A stretch of DNA of 64,000 nucleotides from Streptomyces ambofaciens ATCC 23877 (GCF_001267885.1 NZ_CP012382.1:4513001-4577000), one strand, 5' to 3'; shown: positions 1-10,251, counted from the first letter of the stretch. Notes: generated from the letters alone by a model not told the origin. Numbers and translations: made by a program.

Positions 1-2
1 TG

Positions 3-848
3 GTGGTCAACCTGGTGCCGGGCACGGGCGGCGACGACGGCGGACACCGGGGCACGGCCGGGGCCGCCGCGAGGGCCTCCGTGCCGGAGTCCGCGCCCGC
101 CACCCGGTCGGCGTCCTCCAGCGCGTCCTCCTCGCCGTCCCCCTCCGCCTCCGCGTCTCCGTCCCGGTCCGCCTCCGCCTCCGCCTCCTCCGCCGACTCC
201 GCGCCGGGCGGGAGCACCGCCGGTCCGAGCCGCCGCGCACCCGACGCCGGCCCGCCGCTCACCGTGTCGACCACCCCGTACTACTGGGACACCCCCTGCG
301 AGCACGCGTTCCTCGTGGACCGCAGTCCGAAGAACGTGCTGCCGCCGCCGCCCCAGCAGGACGCGGTCGGCTGGGCCACCGCCTACGGAGCGGTCTCCGC
401 GAACCGGCAGACGGCCGTCCTGACCGTGCAGGGCACCGGCGCGGAGACGGTCGTCCTGACGGGTCTGCACGTGCGCGTGGTGAGCAGCAGGCCACCCCTG
501 GACTGGGACCAGTACGTGATGGGCAACGGCTGCGGCGGCCAGGTGGACCCCAAGGACTTCGACGTCGCGCTCGACCTGGGCAACCCCCTGGCGATGCCGG
601 TCGGGGGGCAGCGGAACTTCCCGTACAAGGTGAGCGAGTCCGATCCCGAGGTCTTCCGCGTCAACGCGCACACCAGCGGCCACGACGTCAGCTGGTACCT
701 GGAGCTGGAGTGGTCGAGCGGCGGCCGGGAGGGCACGGTGCGCGTCGACGACCACGGCCGGCCCTTCCGCACCAGTGCCTCCAAGGACGGCTCGTACTAC
801 GCGTATCCGCTCGGCAGCGACGCCTGGGAGCTGGTCCCGGAGGAGTGA
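3..848 (+). CDS. Hypothetical surface/secreted-domain protein, 5' end cut by window edge
   Basis: The reading frame is open to the first base of the window, so the N-terminus is missing; the GTG at position 3 is only the first possible start inside the window. Visible residues 1-85 are a Ser/Ala/Pro-rich low-complexity linker. Residues 88-281 form a compact domain with two conserved-looking Cys (in DTPCEHAF and GNGCGG) and a Tyr/Trp-rich C-terminus. I have seen this C-terminal domain in Streptomyces proteins that begin with an XRE-type HTH and one membrane helix, so this may be the extracytoplasmic half of such a protein. That is inference, because those parts would lie outside the window. 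Function unknown. Confidence 0.75.
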   Translation: MVNLVPGTGGDDGGHRGTAGAAARASVPESAPATRSASSSASSSPSPSASASPSRSASASASSADSAPGGSTAGPSRRAPDAGPPLTVSTTPYYWDTPCEHAFLVDRSPKNVLPPPPQQDAVGWATAYGAVSANRQTAVLTVQGTGAETVVLTGLHVRVVSSRPPLDWDQYVMGNGCGGQVDPKDFDVALDLGNPLAMPVGGQRNFPYKVSESDPEVFRVNAHTSGHDVSWYLELEWSSGGREGTVRVDDHGRPFRTSASKDGSYYAYPLGSDAWELVPEE

Positions 849-985
849 CGGGGGAGGGCGGGCGGGCTCTGGCGACGCCTTCGGCCAGGGCCCGCGACGA
901 CGGCTGCGTCGGCCGTGCGGTCGCACGGGTGTCCGGATCGCGGAAAGCCGCTTGTAGGCGGCACGTACTTCCCTAGGGTGCGGGC

Positions 986-2215
986 ATGACCGTGACTGAG
1001 AACGCGCCCGCACCGTCCGCCGCCCTGCCGCCGCTCGCCGCACGGGCCCGGTCCATCGGCGGATCGCCGGTACGGGACATCCTGGCCGTCACCGCCCGCC
1101 CCGAGGTGATCAACTTCGCCGGCGGGCTGCCGGCGCCGGAGCTGTTCGACGCGGAGGGCATCGCCGCCGCGTACCGGGACGTCCTCGCCGAGCAGCCCGC
1201 GCGGGCGCTCCAGTACTCGACCACGGAGGGCGAGCCCTCGCTGCGGGCCGCGCTCGCCGCCCGTACCTCGGCCCGCGGCCTGGACACCGGCCCCGACGAC
1301 CTCCTCGTCACCACCGGTTCGCAGCAGGCCCTGTCGCTCCTCGCCACCGCCCTGATCGAGCCCGGCGACACCGTCCTCGTCGAGAGCCCCTGCTACCTGG
1401 CCGCGCTCCAGGCCTTCGGCTTCGCGGGCGCCCGGGTCGTGGCCGTGCCCGGGGACGAGGACGGGATCGACCCCGGGGCGCTGGAGGAGCTGGTGGTGCG
1501 CGAGCGGCCCAAGCTGCTCTACACCGTCCCCACCTTCCAGAACCCCACCGGCCGCACCGTCCCCGCCGCACGCCGTGCCGCCGTGGCCGAGATCGCGGGC
1601 CGGTGCGGACTGTGGATCGTCGAGGACGACCCGTACGGGGAGCTGCGTTTCGAGGGTGAGCGGCTGCCGTGGATCGCCTCCTTCGACGGCGCCCGGGACC
1701 GGACCGTGCTGCTGGGGTCCTTCTCCAAGGTCATGGCGCCCGGTCTGCGCCTCGGCTGGCTGCGGGCGCCCGCCGGACTGCGCCGGGCCTGTGCGGTGGC
1801 CAAGCAGGCCGCCGACCTGCACACCCCGACGGTCAACCAGCTGGCCGCCGCCCGGTACCTGGCCGACCGGGACCTGGACGCCCACGTCGCACGGGTCGCC
1901 GGGGCCTACGGCGCACGCCGGGACGCCATGCTCGCCGGCCTGGCGGACGCGCTCCCGGCGGGTTCGGCGTGGAGCCGTCCCGAGGGCGGCATGTTCCTGT
2001 GGGCGCGGCTGCCGGACGGGTACGACACCACCGCCCTGCTCCCCGAGGTGGTCCGGCACGACGTGGCGTACGTGCCCGGCGCTCCCTTCCACGCCGGGGA
2101 GCCCGACCGCGCGACGCTGCGGCTGTGCTTCGTGACGCAGACGCCGGACGAGATCGCGGAGGGGCTGCGGCGGCTGGGGGCGGGGCTGCGGGGTGCGGTG
2201 GAGCGGGAGGCGTAG
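986..2215 (+). CDS. PLP-dependent aminotransferase (class I/II, MocR/LysN-like)
   Basis: A 409-residue fold-type I aminotransferase. The Schiff-base Lys is K248 in GSFSKVMAPGLRLGW; an Asn in FQNPTGR (about 186) and the Asp/Tyr of EDDPYGEL (about 213-220) are the usual cofactor contacts. It resembles the 2-aminoadipate/MocR-type group but has no N-terminal GntR winged helix, so it is an enzyme, not a regulator. Substrate cannot be told from sequence. The ATG lacks a Shine-Dalgarno sequence and is preceded by TAGGGT about 7 nt upstream, which suggests a leaderless transcript. It stands alone, ahead of the NAT gene, with about 60 bp between them. Confidence 0.9.
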   Translation: MTVTENAPAPSAALPPLAARARSIGGSPVRDILAVTARPEVINFAGGLPAPELFDAEGIAAAYRDVLAEQPARALQYSTTEGEPSLRAALAARTSARGLDTGPDDLLVTTGSQQALSLLATALIEPGDTVLVESPCYLAALQAFGFAGARVVAVPGDEDGIDPGALEELVVRERPKLLYTVPTFQNPTGRTVPAARRAAVAEIAGRCGLWIVEDDPYGELRFEGERLPWIASFDGARDRTVLLGSFSKVMAPGLRLGWLRAPAGLRRACAVAKQAADLHTPTVNQLAAARYLADRDLDAHVARVAGAYGARRDAMLAGLADALPAGSAWSRPEGGMFLWARLPDGYDTTALLPEVVRHDVAYVPGAPFHAGEPDRATLRLCFVTQTPDEIAEGLRRLGAGLRGAVEREA

Positions 2216-2275
2216 GACCGGTCCTAGGACGAAGAGCCGAGGCAGCGGGGCCGGGACCGCGCCTACCGTGAGGGC

Positions 2276-3124
2276 ATGCCTTCGACCGTGCGGACGACGA
2301 CGCCCTTCGACCTCGACGCCTACCTCGACCGGATCGGCTGGGAGGGGGAGCGGCGGCCCGACGCGGCCGTGCTCCGCGGTGTGCACCTCGCCCACCTGAG
2401 GGCCATCCCGTTCGAGAACCTCGACGCCCTCGGCGGCACGGCCCCCTCCCTCGCCCTTTCCGACCTGATGGACAAGCTGGTGCACGGCCGCCGCCGCGGG
2501 GGCTACTGCTACGAGCACAACACGCTGTTCGCGGCGGCCCTGGAGGCGCTGGGGTTCCGGGTGACCCGGCTGACCGCGCGGGTCGTCGTCGGCGCGGAGC
2601 GCTTCGAGGACCGTCCGCGCACCCACATGGCGCTCCTGGCCGAGGTGCCCGGCGACCCGCGGCCGTACCTCGCCGACGTCGGCTTCGGTGCCATCGGCTC
2701 CCTGCTGGAACCGGTGCCGCTCACGGCGGACACCGAGTTCCACGACGCGGGGCGCCGGCACCGGCTGGTGCGCGTGCCGCACCGGGGGCCGCTGGAGATG
2801 TGGGTGCTGGAGGCCTGCCGGCCTGGCGCGGACGGCGGTTGGGAGGCCCAGTACGCCTTCACCCGGGAGCCGTTCGAGGAGTCCGACTACGAGGTCGTCA
2901 ACTGGCACGTCGCCACGAACCCGCGCTCCCCGTTCTCCCGGCGCCCCTACGTCCAGCGCCTCACGCAGGACGGTCACCTGCTCCTCGACGGCGACCGCGT
3001 CACCGCCACCCGGGCCGACGGCACGGTCACCGAGCGGAAGGCGACGGTCGAGGCGGAGATGCGCCGGGTGCTGGCGGAGGAGTTCGGCATCGAAGCGCCC
3101 GAGGGAGCGCGGCTGATCCGCTGA
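2276..3124 (+). CDS. Arylamine N-acetyltransferase (NAT)
   Basis: A 282-residue member of the NAT family, which transfers an acyl group from acyl-CoA to arylamines or hydrazines by a Cys ping-pong mechanism. The catalytic triad is visible: Cys78 in RRGGYCYEHN, His117 in RPRTHMALL and Asp134 in YLADVGFG. Length matches the family (about 270-285). In actinomycetes NAT homologues serve in xenobiotic acetylation or in amide formation in secondary metabolism; nothing nearby points to a cluster. The ATG lies just after a TACCGT hexamer, again suggesting a leaderless start. Confidence 0.93.
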   Translation: MPSTVRTTTPFDLDAYLDRIGWEGERRPDAAVLRGVHLAHLRAIPFENLDALGGTAPSLALSDLMDKLVHGRRRGGYCYEHNTLFAAALEALGFRVTRLTARVVVGAERFEDRPRTHMALLAEVPGDPRPYLADVGFGAIGSLLEPVPLTADTEFHDAGRRHRLVRVPHRGPLEMWVLEACRPGADGGWEAQYAFTREPFEESDYEVVNWHVATNPRSPFSRRPYVQRLTQDGHLLLDGDRVTATRADGTVTERKATVEAEMRRVLAEEFGIEAPEGARLIR

Positions 3125-3267
3125 CGCGACGTGCCGGCGACCGGTCCCGGAGGAACGCGTGGGGTTTCGGTGGTTTATGTGAAGCGTGTGGGGGGAGCCA
3201 ACTGGGCGTTGTGCCACACCAGTTCGGGCGCCCGGGTGGTGCCCGCCACACATAGGGGGAGGCATCC

Positions 3268-4215
3268 GTGCGTACTCGCACCGGATGGCGGCGTGTCCTG
3301 CTCGGCACGCTGGCGAGCCTGACGGCGACGATCGGCCTGACGGCCGGACTGGCCGCGCCCGCCGCGGCGGCGACCGGGACACCGGTGGCCGTCACCAAGT
3401 ACAGCCACACCAGCGCATCCGGCGACTGGGTCGGTCAGGGCGGAAGCGTCGCCTACACGCCGGGGACGGCGGACATCACCGTGTCCGGGGAGAGGGAGGC
3501 GCTGACCGTCCGGATCGAGAACGAGACCGACTGGTGGACCGTCGAACTGGCCGCTCCGCGGGGTGAGAAGCTCCACCCCGGGGTCTACCGCGGCGCGGAA
3601 CGGGCGTCCTCGCGCACCGGACGGGCCCCGGGCCTCGACGTCAGCGGCGACTCACGCGGCTGCAACCAGGTCTACGGGCAGTTCTCGGTCCACCAGATCG
3701 AGGCGGACGCGACCGGTGCGATCACCGTGCTGGACGCGACCTACACGCAGCGGTGCGAGGCGACCGACGCCCCGGTCCTCAAGGGCGTCGTCAAGTACCG
3801 CGCCTACCCGCTCTCCTTCACCTACGCCAGCGAGCCCGGCGACTACCCCGGCCAGGGCAGGAGCGGCACCCACACCGGTGCCACCAGCCTCTTCTCGCTC
3901 CAGGAGTGGGGCGTCGGCGGTCTCCAGTACGACGTGTCCGGCAAGCGCGAGACCTGGTCGGCCCTGCTCGTCCCGCCCGTCGGCGAGCGCTTCGAGGCCG
4001 GACGCACCTACCGGACGGAACGCGGCAACGGACCCGGCGTGGCCGGCCTCGACGTGTCCGGCTTCGGCGGGTGCAACGCCAGTGAGGGGACGCTGACGCT
4101 CACCAGGCTGGCCCGCGGCGAGGACGGCGTGGTCACCGCCTTCGCCGCCACGTTCGTCCAGCACTGCGAGGGCGCCGAGCCGGCACTGCGCGGGACGATC
4201 CACTACTACGCCTGA
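3268..4215 (+). CDS. Secreted protein with two tandem related domains, unknown function
   Basis: A 315-residue protein starting at GTG with a good ribosome-binding site (GGGGGAGG). Residues 1-34 are a Sec signal peptide: basic RTRTGWRR, hydrophobic core, and AAPAAAA cleavage region. The mature part is an internal duplication: residues about 45-175 and 185-315 each contain a W-x-V/ALL-PP/APxGE step, a GxYR/TYRTER element, an xGLDVSG(D/F) motif followed by a Cys-Asn (GCN), and a final QxCEG/QRCEA Cys. Each repeat has two Cys that could form a disulfide. It looks like an all-beta extracellular protein. I do not recognise the family. Confidence 0.8.
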   Translation: MRTRTGWRRVLLGTLASLTATIGLTAGLAAPAAAATGTPVAVTKYSHTSASGDWVGQGGSVAYTPGTADITVSGEREALTVRIENETDWWTVELAAPRGEKLHPGVYRGAERASSRTGRAPGLDVSGDSRGCNQVYGQFSVHQIEADATGAITVLDATYTQRCEATDAPVLKGVVKYRAYPLSFTYASEPGDYPGQGRSGTHTGATSLFSLQEWGVGGLQYDVSGKRETWSALLVPPVGERFEAGRTYRTERGNGPGVAGLDVSGFGGCNASEGTLTLTRLARGEDGVVTAFAATFVQHCEGAEPALRGTIHYYA

Positions 4216-4229
4216 CGTCTGACGCCTGA

Positions 4230-4260
4230 CGGGCGGGCCGGGTGCGTCCCGGCCCGCCCG
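4230..4260. terminator. Bidirectional hairpin between secreted protein gene and argS
   Basis: A perfect 13-bp stem (CGGGCGGGCCGGG and its complement) around a 5-nt loop lies between two convergent genes. It lacks a long T-tract, as is common in Streptomyces terminators. Confidence 0.75.
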
Positions 4261-4261
4261 C

Positions 4262-6022
4262 TCAGAGCCGCTCGGGCGTCCGGATGCCCAGCAGGGCCAT
4301 GCCCCGGTGCAGGGTGCGGGCCGTGAGGTCGCACAGGAACAGGCGGTTCTCCACCTGCTCGGGCGACTCGGCCTTCAGCACCGGGCACTTGTCGTAGAAC
4401 GACGTGTACAGCGACGCCAGCTGGTACAGGTACGCGGCCAGCTTGTGCGGGGCGTACTCCGCGGCCGCCTCGAAGACCGTGTTCCCGAACGCGTCCAGGT
4501 GCAGACCCAGCGCCCGCTCCGCCTCGTGCAGGGCCAGCTCCGGGTGGGCCGCGGGGCGGACCTCGCCGGCCTTGCGCAGGATGGACCGGATACGGGCGTA
4601 GGCGTACTGGAGGTACACGCTGGTGTCGCCGTTGAGCGAGACCATCTGGTCCAGGTCGAACTTGTAGTCCCGGCTCGGCGACGTCGACAGGTCCGCGTAC
4701 TTCACGGCCCCGATGCCGACCTGCGCGGCCCGCTCCTGGATCTCGTCCTCGGTGAGGTCGCGCGCCTTCTCCCGGACGACCTCCGCGGCCCGCTGCACCG
4801 CCTCGTCCAGCAGGTCCTCCAGCCGCACGGTCTCGCCCTCGCGCGTCTTGAACGGCTTGCCGTCCGCGCCGAGCACCGTGCCGTAGCCCATGTTGTGCGC
4901 GGTGACGTCGTCGTTCAGCCAGCCGGCCCGGCGGGCCGTCTCGAAGACCATCCGGAAGTGCAGCGACTGGCGCACGTCGACGACGTACAGCAGCGTGGTC
5001 GCGTGCAGGTCGCCGACGCGGTTGCGGACCGCGGTCAGGTCGGAGGCCGCGTAGCCGAAGCCGCCGTCCGCCTTCTGCACGATCAGCGGGACCGGCTGGT
5101 CGTCCTTGCCGCGGATCTCGTCGAAGAAGACCACGAGCGCGCCCTCGGAGCGCACCGCGACGCCCATCTCCTCCAGGAGGCGGGCGGTCTCGGGCATGCC
5201 CTCGTTGTACGCGGACTCGCCGACGATCTCCTCGTCGCGGATCTCCATGTCGAGCTTCTCGAAGACGGAGTAGAAGTAGACCTTCGACTCGTCCACGAAC
5301 TGCTGCCACAGTTCGAGGGTCTCCTTGTCACCGGACTGGAGGGCGACGACCCGCCTGCGGGCCCGCTCCTTGAACTCCTCGTCGGAGTCGAAGAGCGCAC
5401 GCGACGCCTTGTACACGCGGTTCAGGTTGCTCATGGCCTGCTCGCCGTCGACGTCGGCCGCGGGGGCCAGCTCGCCGGGGTGCTCGAACAGGTACTGGAT
5501 GAGCATGCCGAACTGGGTGCCCCAGTCGCCGATGTGGTGCCGGCCGATCGTCTTCTCGCCGGTGAAGTCGAGCATGCCGCGCAGGGCGTCGCCGATCACC
5601 GCGGAGCGCAGGTGGCCGACGTGCATCTCCTTCGCCACGTTCGGCTGGGCGTAGTCGATCACCGTCGTGCCCGGCCGCTCGGCGTACGGGACGCCCAGGC
5701 GGCCGCTCTCGTCCGCGTACCGCGCGGCGAGGTTCGCGGTGATCGCGCGGTCCCCGAGGGTGATGTTGAGGAAGCCGGGCCCGGAGACCTCGACGTCCTT
5801 GATCAGGTCGCCGGTGGTCAGGTGCGAGACGACCTCGCCGGCCAGCTCCCGCGGGTTCGCCTTGGCCTTCTTGGCCAGGGCGAGGATGCCGTTGGCCTGG
5901 TAGTCCGCCCGGTCGCTTCGTCGCAGCAGCGGGTCGGCGCCGGCGGCCTCGGGCCGGGTGGCCGTGAGGGCGGACGCGAGGTGCTGCTGGACGGAGTCGC
6001 TGAGGGACGTGACCGAGGCCAT
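4262..6022 (-). CDS. argS: Arginyl-tRNA synthetase
   Basis: Class I aminoacyl-tRNA synthetase charging tRNA-Arg; 586 residues from ATG at 6022, the start matching the [16 protein letters not shown]-terminus typical of streptomycete ArgS (the frame runs further upstream to 6094). The N-terminal Add-1 tRNA-binding domain covers about 1-110. The HIGH-like motif is HVGH in [16 protein letters not shown] and a loop with FKTREG replaces KMSKS, as in most ArgRS. The C-terminal DALR anticodon domain ends with [10 protein letters not shown]. It is divergent from lysS with 185 bp between the starts, so the two synthetases probably share a promoter region. Confidence 0.97.
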   Translation of the reverse strand: MASVTSLSDSVQQHLASALTATRPEAAGADPLLRRSDRADYQANGILALAKKAKANPRELAGEVVSHLTTGDLIKDVEVSGPGFLNITLGDRAITANLAARYADESGRLGVPYAERPGTTVIDYAQPNVAKEMHVGHLRSAVIGDALRGMLDFTGEKTIGRHHIGDWGTQFGMLIQYLFEHPGELAPAADVDGEQAMSNLNRVYKASRALFDSDEEFKERARRRVVALQSGDKETLELWQQFVDESKVYFYSVFEKLDMEIRDEEIVGESAYNEGMPETARLLEEMGVAVRSEGALVVFFDEIRGKDDQPVPLIVQKADGGFGYAASDLTAVRNRVGDLHATTLLYVVDVRQSLHFRMVFETARRAGWLNDDVTAHNMGYGTVLGADGKPFKTREGETVRLEDLLDEAVQRAAEVVREKARDLTEDEIQERAAQVGIGAVKYADLSTSPSRDYKFDLDQMVSLNGDTSVYLQYAYARIRSILRKAGEVRPAAHPELALHEAERALGLHLDAFGNTVFEAAAEYAPHKLAAYLYQLASLYTSFYDKCPVLKAESPEQVENRLFLCDLTARTLHRGMALLGIRTPERL

Positions 6023-6207
6023 GGAGTGGTTCGCCGTTCTGCTCGGGGTTCCGGGAGTGAGGCTGTCCGTAGGTACGGAACCCGAGTATCCCACGCGGTG
6101 AAAAGCCGTTTTCGCGGATGCGGGCCGGGCTGGGAGAATGGAGCGGTCAGCCGTGCGACCGTGCCGGCTGCTCAGCAGAAGTTTCTGGGAACTCCAGGGA
6201 AGAGGAC

Positions 6208-7950
6208 GTGCCGATCGTGGCTCAGAGCACAGAGACCACCGACTGGGTCTCCCGTTTCGCGGACGAGGTCATCGCCGAGTCGGAGCGCCGTGCACCGGGC
6301 AAACCCGTCGTCGTCGCGTCCGGACTCTCGCCGTCCGGTCCCATCCACCTCGGCAACCTGCGCGAGGTCATGACCCCGCACCTGGTCGCCGACGAGGTGC
6401 GCCGCCGGGGCCACCAGGTCCGGCACCTCATCTCCTGGGACGACTACGACCGCTACCGCAAGGTGCCGGCCGGCATCTCCGGGGTGGACGACTCGTGGGC
6501 CGAGCACATCGGCAAGCCCCTCACCTCCGTCCCGGCCCCCCAGGGCTCCGCCCACCCGAACTGGGCCGAGCACTTCAAGGCCGCGATGGTCGCCTCGCTC
6601 GCCGAGATGGGCGTGGAGTTCGACGGGATCAGCCAGACCGAGCAGTACACCTCCGGGGTCTACCGCGAGCAGGTCCTGCACGCCATGAGGCACCGGCAGG
6701 ACATCGACGCGATCCTCGCCCAGTACCGGACCAAGAAGGCCCCGCCGAAGAAGCAGCAGCAGAAGCCGGTCGACGAGGCCGAGCTGGAGGCCGCCGAGGG
6801 CTCCGGCGCCGCCGCCGAGGACGACGGCAGCTCCGGCTCCGCCGGGTACTTCCCGTACAAGCCGTACTGCGGCAACTGCGAGAAGGACCTGACGACGGTC
6901 ACCGCGTACGACGACGACTCGACCGAGCTGACGTACGCCTGCACCGCGTGCGGGTTCTCCGAGACGGTCCGGCTCAGCGAGTTCAACCGCGGCAAGCTGG
7001 TCTGGAAGGTCGACTGGCCGATGCGCTGGGCCTACGAGGGCGTGATCTTCGAGCCCAGCGGTGTGGACCACTCGTCTCCCGGGTCGTCGTTCCAGGTCGG
7101 CGGGCAGATCGTCGGGATCTTCGGCGGCGAGCAGCCGATCGGGCCGATGTACGCGTTCGTCGGCATCAGCGGCATGGCGAAGATGTCCTCGTCCAAGGGC
7201 GGGGTGCCCACCCCGGCCGACGCGCTCCAGATCATGGAGCCGCAGCTGCTGCGCTGGCTGTACGCCCGCCGCCGGCCCAACCAGTCCTTCAAGATCGCCT
7301 TCGACCAGGAGATCCAGCGCCTCTACGACGAATGGGACCGCCTCGACGCCAAGGTGGCCGACGGCACCGCCCTGCCCGCCGACGTCGCCGCCCACTCGCG
7401 CGCCGTGCGCACGGCCGCCGGTGAACTGCCGCGGACGGCGCGGCCGCTGCCGTACCGCACGCTCGCGTCCGTGGCCGACATCACCGCCGGCCACGAGGAC
7501 CAGGCGCTGCGCATCCTCAGCGACCTCGACCCGGCCGACCCGCTGGGCACGCTCGCGGAGGTCCGCCCCCGGTACGACAAGGCCGAGGCGTGGATCAACA
7601 CGCACGTCCCCGCCGACCAGCGGACCATCGTGCGCGAGGAGCCCGACGCCGAGCTGCTGAAGTCCCTCGACGAACAGGGCCGGCAGTCGCTGCGGCTGCT
7701 GCTCGACGGACTGGCCGGGCACTGGTCGCTGGAGGGGCTCACCCACCTCGTCTACGGCGTGCCCAAGGTCCAGGCCGGCTTCTCCGCCGACGCCACGCCC
7801 AAGGAGCTGCCGCCGGAGATCAAGACCGCCCAGCGGTCCTTCTTCGCGCTGCTGTACCACCTGCTCGTCGGCCGCGACACCGGCCCGCGGCTGCCCACGC
7901 TGCTGCTGGCGGTGGGGCAGGAGCGGGTGCGGACCCTGCTCGGGGAGTAG
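6208..7950 (+). CDS. lysS: Lysyl-tRNA synthetase, class I
   Basis: A 580-residue class I LysRS, the archaeal-type enzyme found in some bacteria including streptomycetes, rather than the usual class II form. HIGH is present as PSGPIHLGN (about 42-50) and KMSKS as MSSSKGG. A zinc-ribbon with CGNC and CTAC pairs sits in the middle, following a poorly conserved Lys/Gln/Ala-rich insertion ([12 protein letters not shown]). GTG at 6208 is chosen because it follows a clear ribosome-binding site (GGGAAGAGG) and gives the [12 protein letters not shown] start I associate with this family. Divergent from argS. Confidence 0.95.
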   Translation: MPIVAQSTETTDWVSRFADEVIAESERRAPGKPVVVASGLSPSGPIHLGNLREVMTPHLVADEVRRRGHQVRHLISWDDYDRYRKVPAGISGVDDSWAEHIGKPLTSVPAPQGSAHPNWAEHFKAAMVASLAEMGVEFDGISQTEQYTSGVYREQVLHAMRHRQDIDAILAQYRTKKAPPKKQQQKPVDEAELEAAEGSGAAAEDDGSSGSAGYFPYKPYCGNCEKDLTTVTAYDDDSTELTYACTACGFSETVRLSEFNRGKLVWKVDWPMRWAYEGVIFEPSGVDHSSPGSSFQVGGQIVGIFGGEQPIGPMYAFVGISGMAKMSSSKGGVPTPADALQIMEPQLLRWLYARRRPNQSFKIAFDQEIQRLYDEWDRLDAKVADGTALPADVAAHSRAVRTAAGELPRTARPLPYRTLASVADITAGHEDQALRILSDLDPADPLGTLAEVRPRYDKAEAWINTHVPADQRTIVREEPDAELLKSLDEQGRQSLRLLLDGLAGHWSLEGLTHLVYGVPKVQAGFSADATPKELPPEIKTAQRSFFALLYHLLVGRDTGPRLPTLLLAVGQERVRTLLGE

Positions 7951-7964
7951 GCGGCGCCACGGCG

Positions 7965-7994
7965 AAGGGGCCCTCCGTCGGCGGAGGGCCCCTT
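7965..7994 (+). terminator. Terminator of lysS
   Basis: A 13-bp perfect stem (AAGGGGCCCTCCG/CGGAGGGCCCCTT) with a 4-nt loop, followed by a T-rich TTTCGTCCTT run. It lies 15 bp after the lysS stop and 20 bp before the stop of the convergent DUF2637 gene. Confidence 0.85.
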
Positions 7995-8014
7995 TCGTCC
8001 TTCGTCCGTGCCGG

Positions 8015-9280
8015 CTACGCGATGTGCTCCTCCTGGAGCTCCCGCATGTGCCGCTCGCTGAACACCTTCACCATCCGGTCGGCCTCCCGCGGAGCCAGCG
8101 GCACCCCGAAGGTGGCCTCCACGTCGTCCCGGAACTGGGCGGCCGTGGGGTAGCTGCCGTCGATCGACTTCCGGAAGACCGTGTAGTAGTCCTCCGCCGT
8201 CGGCGGCGGCTCGGACGTGCCGCCGCCCTCGCCCAGCTCGCGGGTGCGGGTCGGGCCCACCGGGATCGGGAAGCTGCCGGTCTCCTCGGGGGACGGCTCC
8301 TGCGGCGGGGGCTCCTCCTCGAACTGCTCCCGGTACTGCTCGGCCTGCCGCTGCTCCTCCGCCCAGTGGGCGTACTGCTCGGGGTCGAAGTCCGGGTCGT
8401 AGCCGCCGTGGTACTCCACGGTCTGCGGGTCCCGGGCGTGCAGCCACGGGTTCCGGTCCTCGGTGGGCGCGTCCCGTCCGGGCTCCCGCTCCTCCTCCGG
8501 GGCACCGGCCAGCTCGGGACGCTGCTCCGCCGCGGGGGCCGCCTGCGGGCCCGCCTCCTGGGGCCGGGGCGCCGGCGGCAGCAGGGCCGGCTCGATGCCG
8601 GCCGCCGCGAGGCCCGCCGGGGCCGTCTGCGCCAGGGGGACGCCGTAGCGGGCCAGGCGCAGCGGCATCAGCGACTCCACGGGGGCCTTGCGGCGCCAGC
8701 CGCGGCCGAAGCGGGAGCGCAGCCGGGCCTGGTACACCAGGCGCTCCTGCTCCAGCTTGATCACCTGCTCGTAGGAGCGCAGCTCCCACAGCTTCATGCG
8801 GCGCCACAGCAGGAAGGTGGGCCCCGGCGAGAGCAGCCAGCGGGTGAGGCGCACGCCCTCCATGTGCTTGTCGGCGGTGATGTCGGCGATCCGGCCGATC
8901 GCGTGCCGGGCGGCCTCGACGGAGACCACGAACAGGATGGGGATCACGCCGTGCATGCCCACACCCAGCGGGTCCGGCCAGGCCGCCGCGCCGTTGAACG
9001 CGATCGTCGCCGCCGTCAGCAGCCACGCGGTCTGGCGCAGCAGCGGGAACGGGATGCGGATCCAGGTCAGCAGCAGGTCCAGGGCCAGCAGTACGCAGAT
9101 GCCCGCGTCGATGCCGATCGGGAAGACGTAGCTGAAGTTCCCGAAACCCTTCTGCAGGGCCAGTTCCCGCACCGCCGCGTACGAACCGGCGAAGCCGATC
9201 CCGGCGATGATGACGGCGCCGAAGACGACCATGCCGATGAGAACGCGATGCGTCCGGGTCAGCTCTAGTGGCGCGGCCAC
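8015..9280 (-). CDS. DUF2637-domain membrane protein
   Basis: 421 residues from GTG at 9280, which has an AGGGGAG ribosome-binding site 8 nt upstream; an upstream in-frame start at 9316 lacks one. Residues about 8-160 form the DUF2637 domain with four hydrophobic segments (IGMVVFGAVIIAG, FSYVFPIGIDAGICVLLAL, TAWLLTAATIAFNG, GVIPILFVVSVEA). This domain also occurs in streptomycete conjugation (Spd-like) proteins. A basic stretch and a long acidic Pro/Glu/Gln-rich cytoplasmic tail follow (about 220-400). The C-terminal LAPREADRMVKVF stretch may be a helical DNA-binding-like module. No transfer genes lie nearby, so a plasmid origin is not supported. Confidence 0.82.
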   Translation of the reverse strand: MAAPLELTRTHRVLIGMVVFGAVIIAGIGFAGSYAAVRELALQKGFGNFSYVFPIGIDAGICVLLALDLLLTWIRIPFPLLRQTAWLLTAATIAFNGAAAWPDPLGVGMHGVIPILFVVSVEAARHAIGRIADITADKHMEGVRLTRWLLSPGPTFLLWRRMKLWELRSYEQVIKLEQERLVYQARLRSRFGRGWRRKAPVESLMPLRLARYGVPLAQTAPAGLAAAGIEPALLPPAPRPQEAGPQAAPAAEQRPELAGAPEEEREPGRDAPTEDRNPWLHARDPQTVEYHGGYDPDFDPEQYAHWAEEQRQAEQYREQFEEEPPPQEPSPEETGSFPIPVGPTRTRELGEGGGTSEPPPTAEDYYTVFRKSIDGSYPTAAQFRDDVEATFGVPLAPREADRMVKVFSERHMRELQEEHIA

Positions 9281-9369
9281 CCGTACTCCCCTCCCAGTGC
9301 CTGTTGTTGCGCGCAACAGAGTGGCACATGTGTGCGGGGGACGGGTGGCCGGTGGGTCGATACGGCCCG

Positions 9370-10251
9370 TCAGCTCGTCTTCGACGAGGCCTTCGACGAC
9401 GCCTTCGACGACTCCTTCGAAGGCGACTTCGACGTCGACCCGGATGCCGAGGCCGAGCCCGAGGCGGACTGGGAGGGCGACTTGGCGCCGCCCGTTCCAC
9501 CGCCGCCGTTGGCCTTCGTCACCGCCGCGACCGCTTCCTCGGCCGCCTTCCGGGCGTCCTTGACCAGGTCATCGGCGTCCGGGGTCTCGTCGCCGGCCAG
9601 GCCCGCGCCGTTGTAGTCGACGGTCACGACGACGTTCTCGACGCGCGCCACGACCGTCTGCTGCTTGAAGGTGCCTTCCTTCTTCTTCAGGTCGTACCGC
9701 ACGACCGACGCCTCGTCGCCCGTGCCGCTCACCGGGGTGGTCTTCAGGCTCTTGGCGCCCTCGGCGCTCTGGACGTCCTGGAGCTGCTTCGTGTAGTAGT
9801 CGTGCGCCAGGTCGTCGCCCGCACCGCGCGTGGCGTCCGAGTCGAAGCGCAGCATCGACACGCTCAGCCAGCGGAACTGGGAGCCGTCCACGCCGTTGTC
9901 GTCGAGGCTGTCCCAGGAGCAACTGCCGCGCGTCGCCGTGTCGTTGGACGCGCCCTCCTTGCCGGAGTCGGCCTTCGGCACCAAGTCCTTCAGCGTCTTC
10001 TTCGCCAGCACCGCACAGGGCTCGGGCAGCTTCGCGTACGCCGCCGCCTCCACCGTCGGGGTGGGGCTCGCGGACTTGGACGCGGCCGGCTTGTCCGCGG
10101 CCTTGTCCTTGGCGTCACCGGAGCCGGAGTCCGAGGAGCAGCCGGCTGCCACCAGCATCAGGGGGACGGCGGCCGCCGCGCAGACAACACGGGGGAGTCG
10201 CTTCGCTCGCTGGTCACACTGGGCTCGTCGCTGCATGGTTCCTTCACTCAT
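9370..10251 (-). CDS. Putative lipoprotein (DUF3558-like), paralogue of the next gene
   Basis: Up to 293 residues. The N-terminus is a lipoprotein signal: basic residues, a hydrophobic stretch, then the lipobox LVAAGC with SSDSGSG after the Cys. Ala/Lys/Ser-rich linkers flank a central domain (about 75-240) containing LPEPCAVL, CSWDSLDD and VVVTVDYNG. A repetitive SKASSKASSK tail ends the protein. The neighbour at 10369-11229 shares the arrangement: lipobox, LPEPCG, a CRWKVE Cys, VVVTIEY. The pair are probably tandem-duplicated surface lipoproteins. I place them near DUF3558 from the pattern of Cys and the PC motif, without a profile search. Start could be the Met at residue 1 or 6. Confidence 0.8.
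   Translation of the reverse strand: MSEGTMQRRAQCDQRAKRLPRVVCAAAAVPLMLVAAGCSSDSGSGDAKDKAADKPAASKSASPTPTVEAAAYAKLPEPCAVLAKKTLKDLVPKADSGKEGASNDTATRGSCSWDSLDDNGVDGSQFRWLSVSMLRFDSDATRGAGDDLAHDYYTKQLQDVQSAEGAKSLKTTPVSGTGDEASVVRYDLKKKEGTFKQQTVVARVENVVVTVDYNGAGLAGDETPDADDLVKDARKAAEEAVAAVTKANGGGGTGGAKSPSQSASGSASASGSTSKSPSKESSKASSKASSKTS

Noticed and set aside
4307..6373. Long plus-strand frame of 688 codons across argS
   Set aside because: Antisense shadow of argS: it is an Arg/Val/Leu/Gly-rich translation without domain features, while the minus strand encodes a full ArgRS.
8015..9280. Integrated conjugative plasmid genes
   Set aside because: DUF2637 occurs in transfer proteins, but no tra, rep, kil or integrase genes are near.
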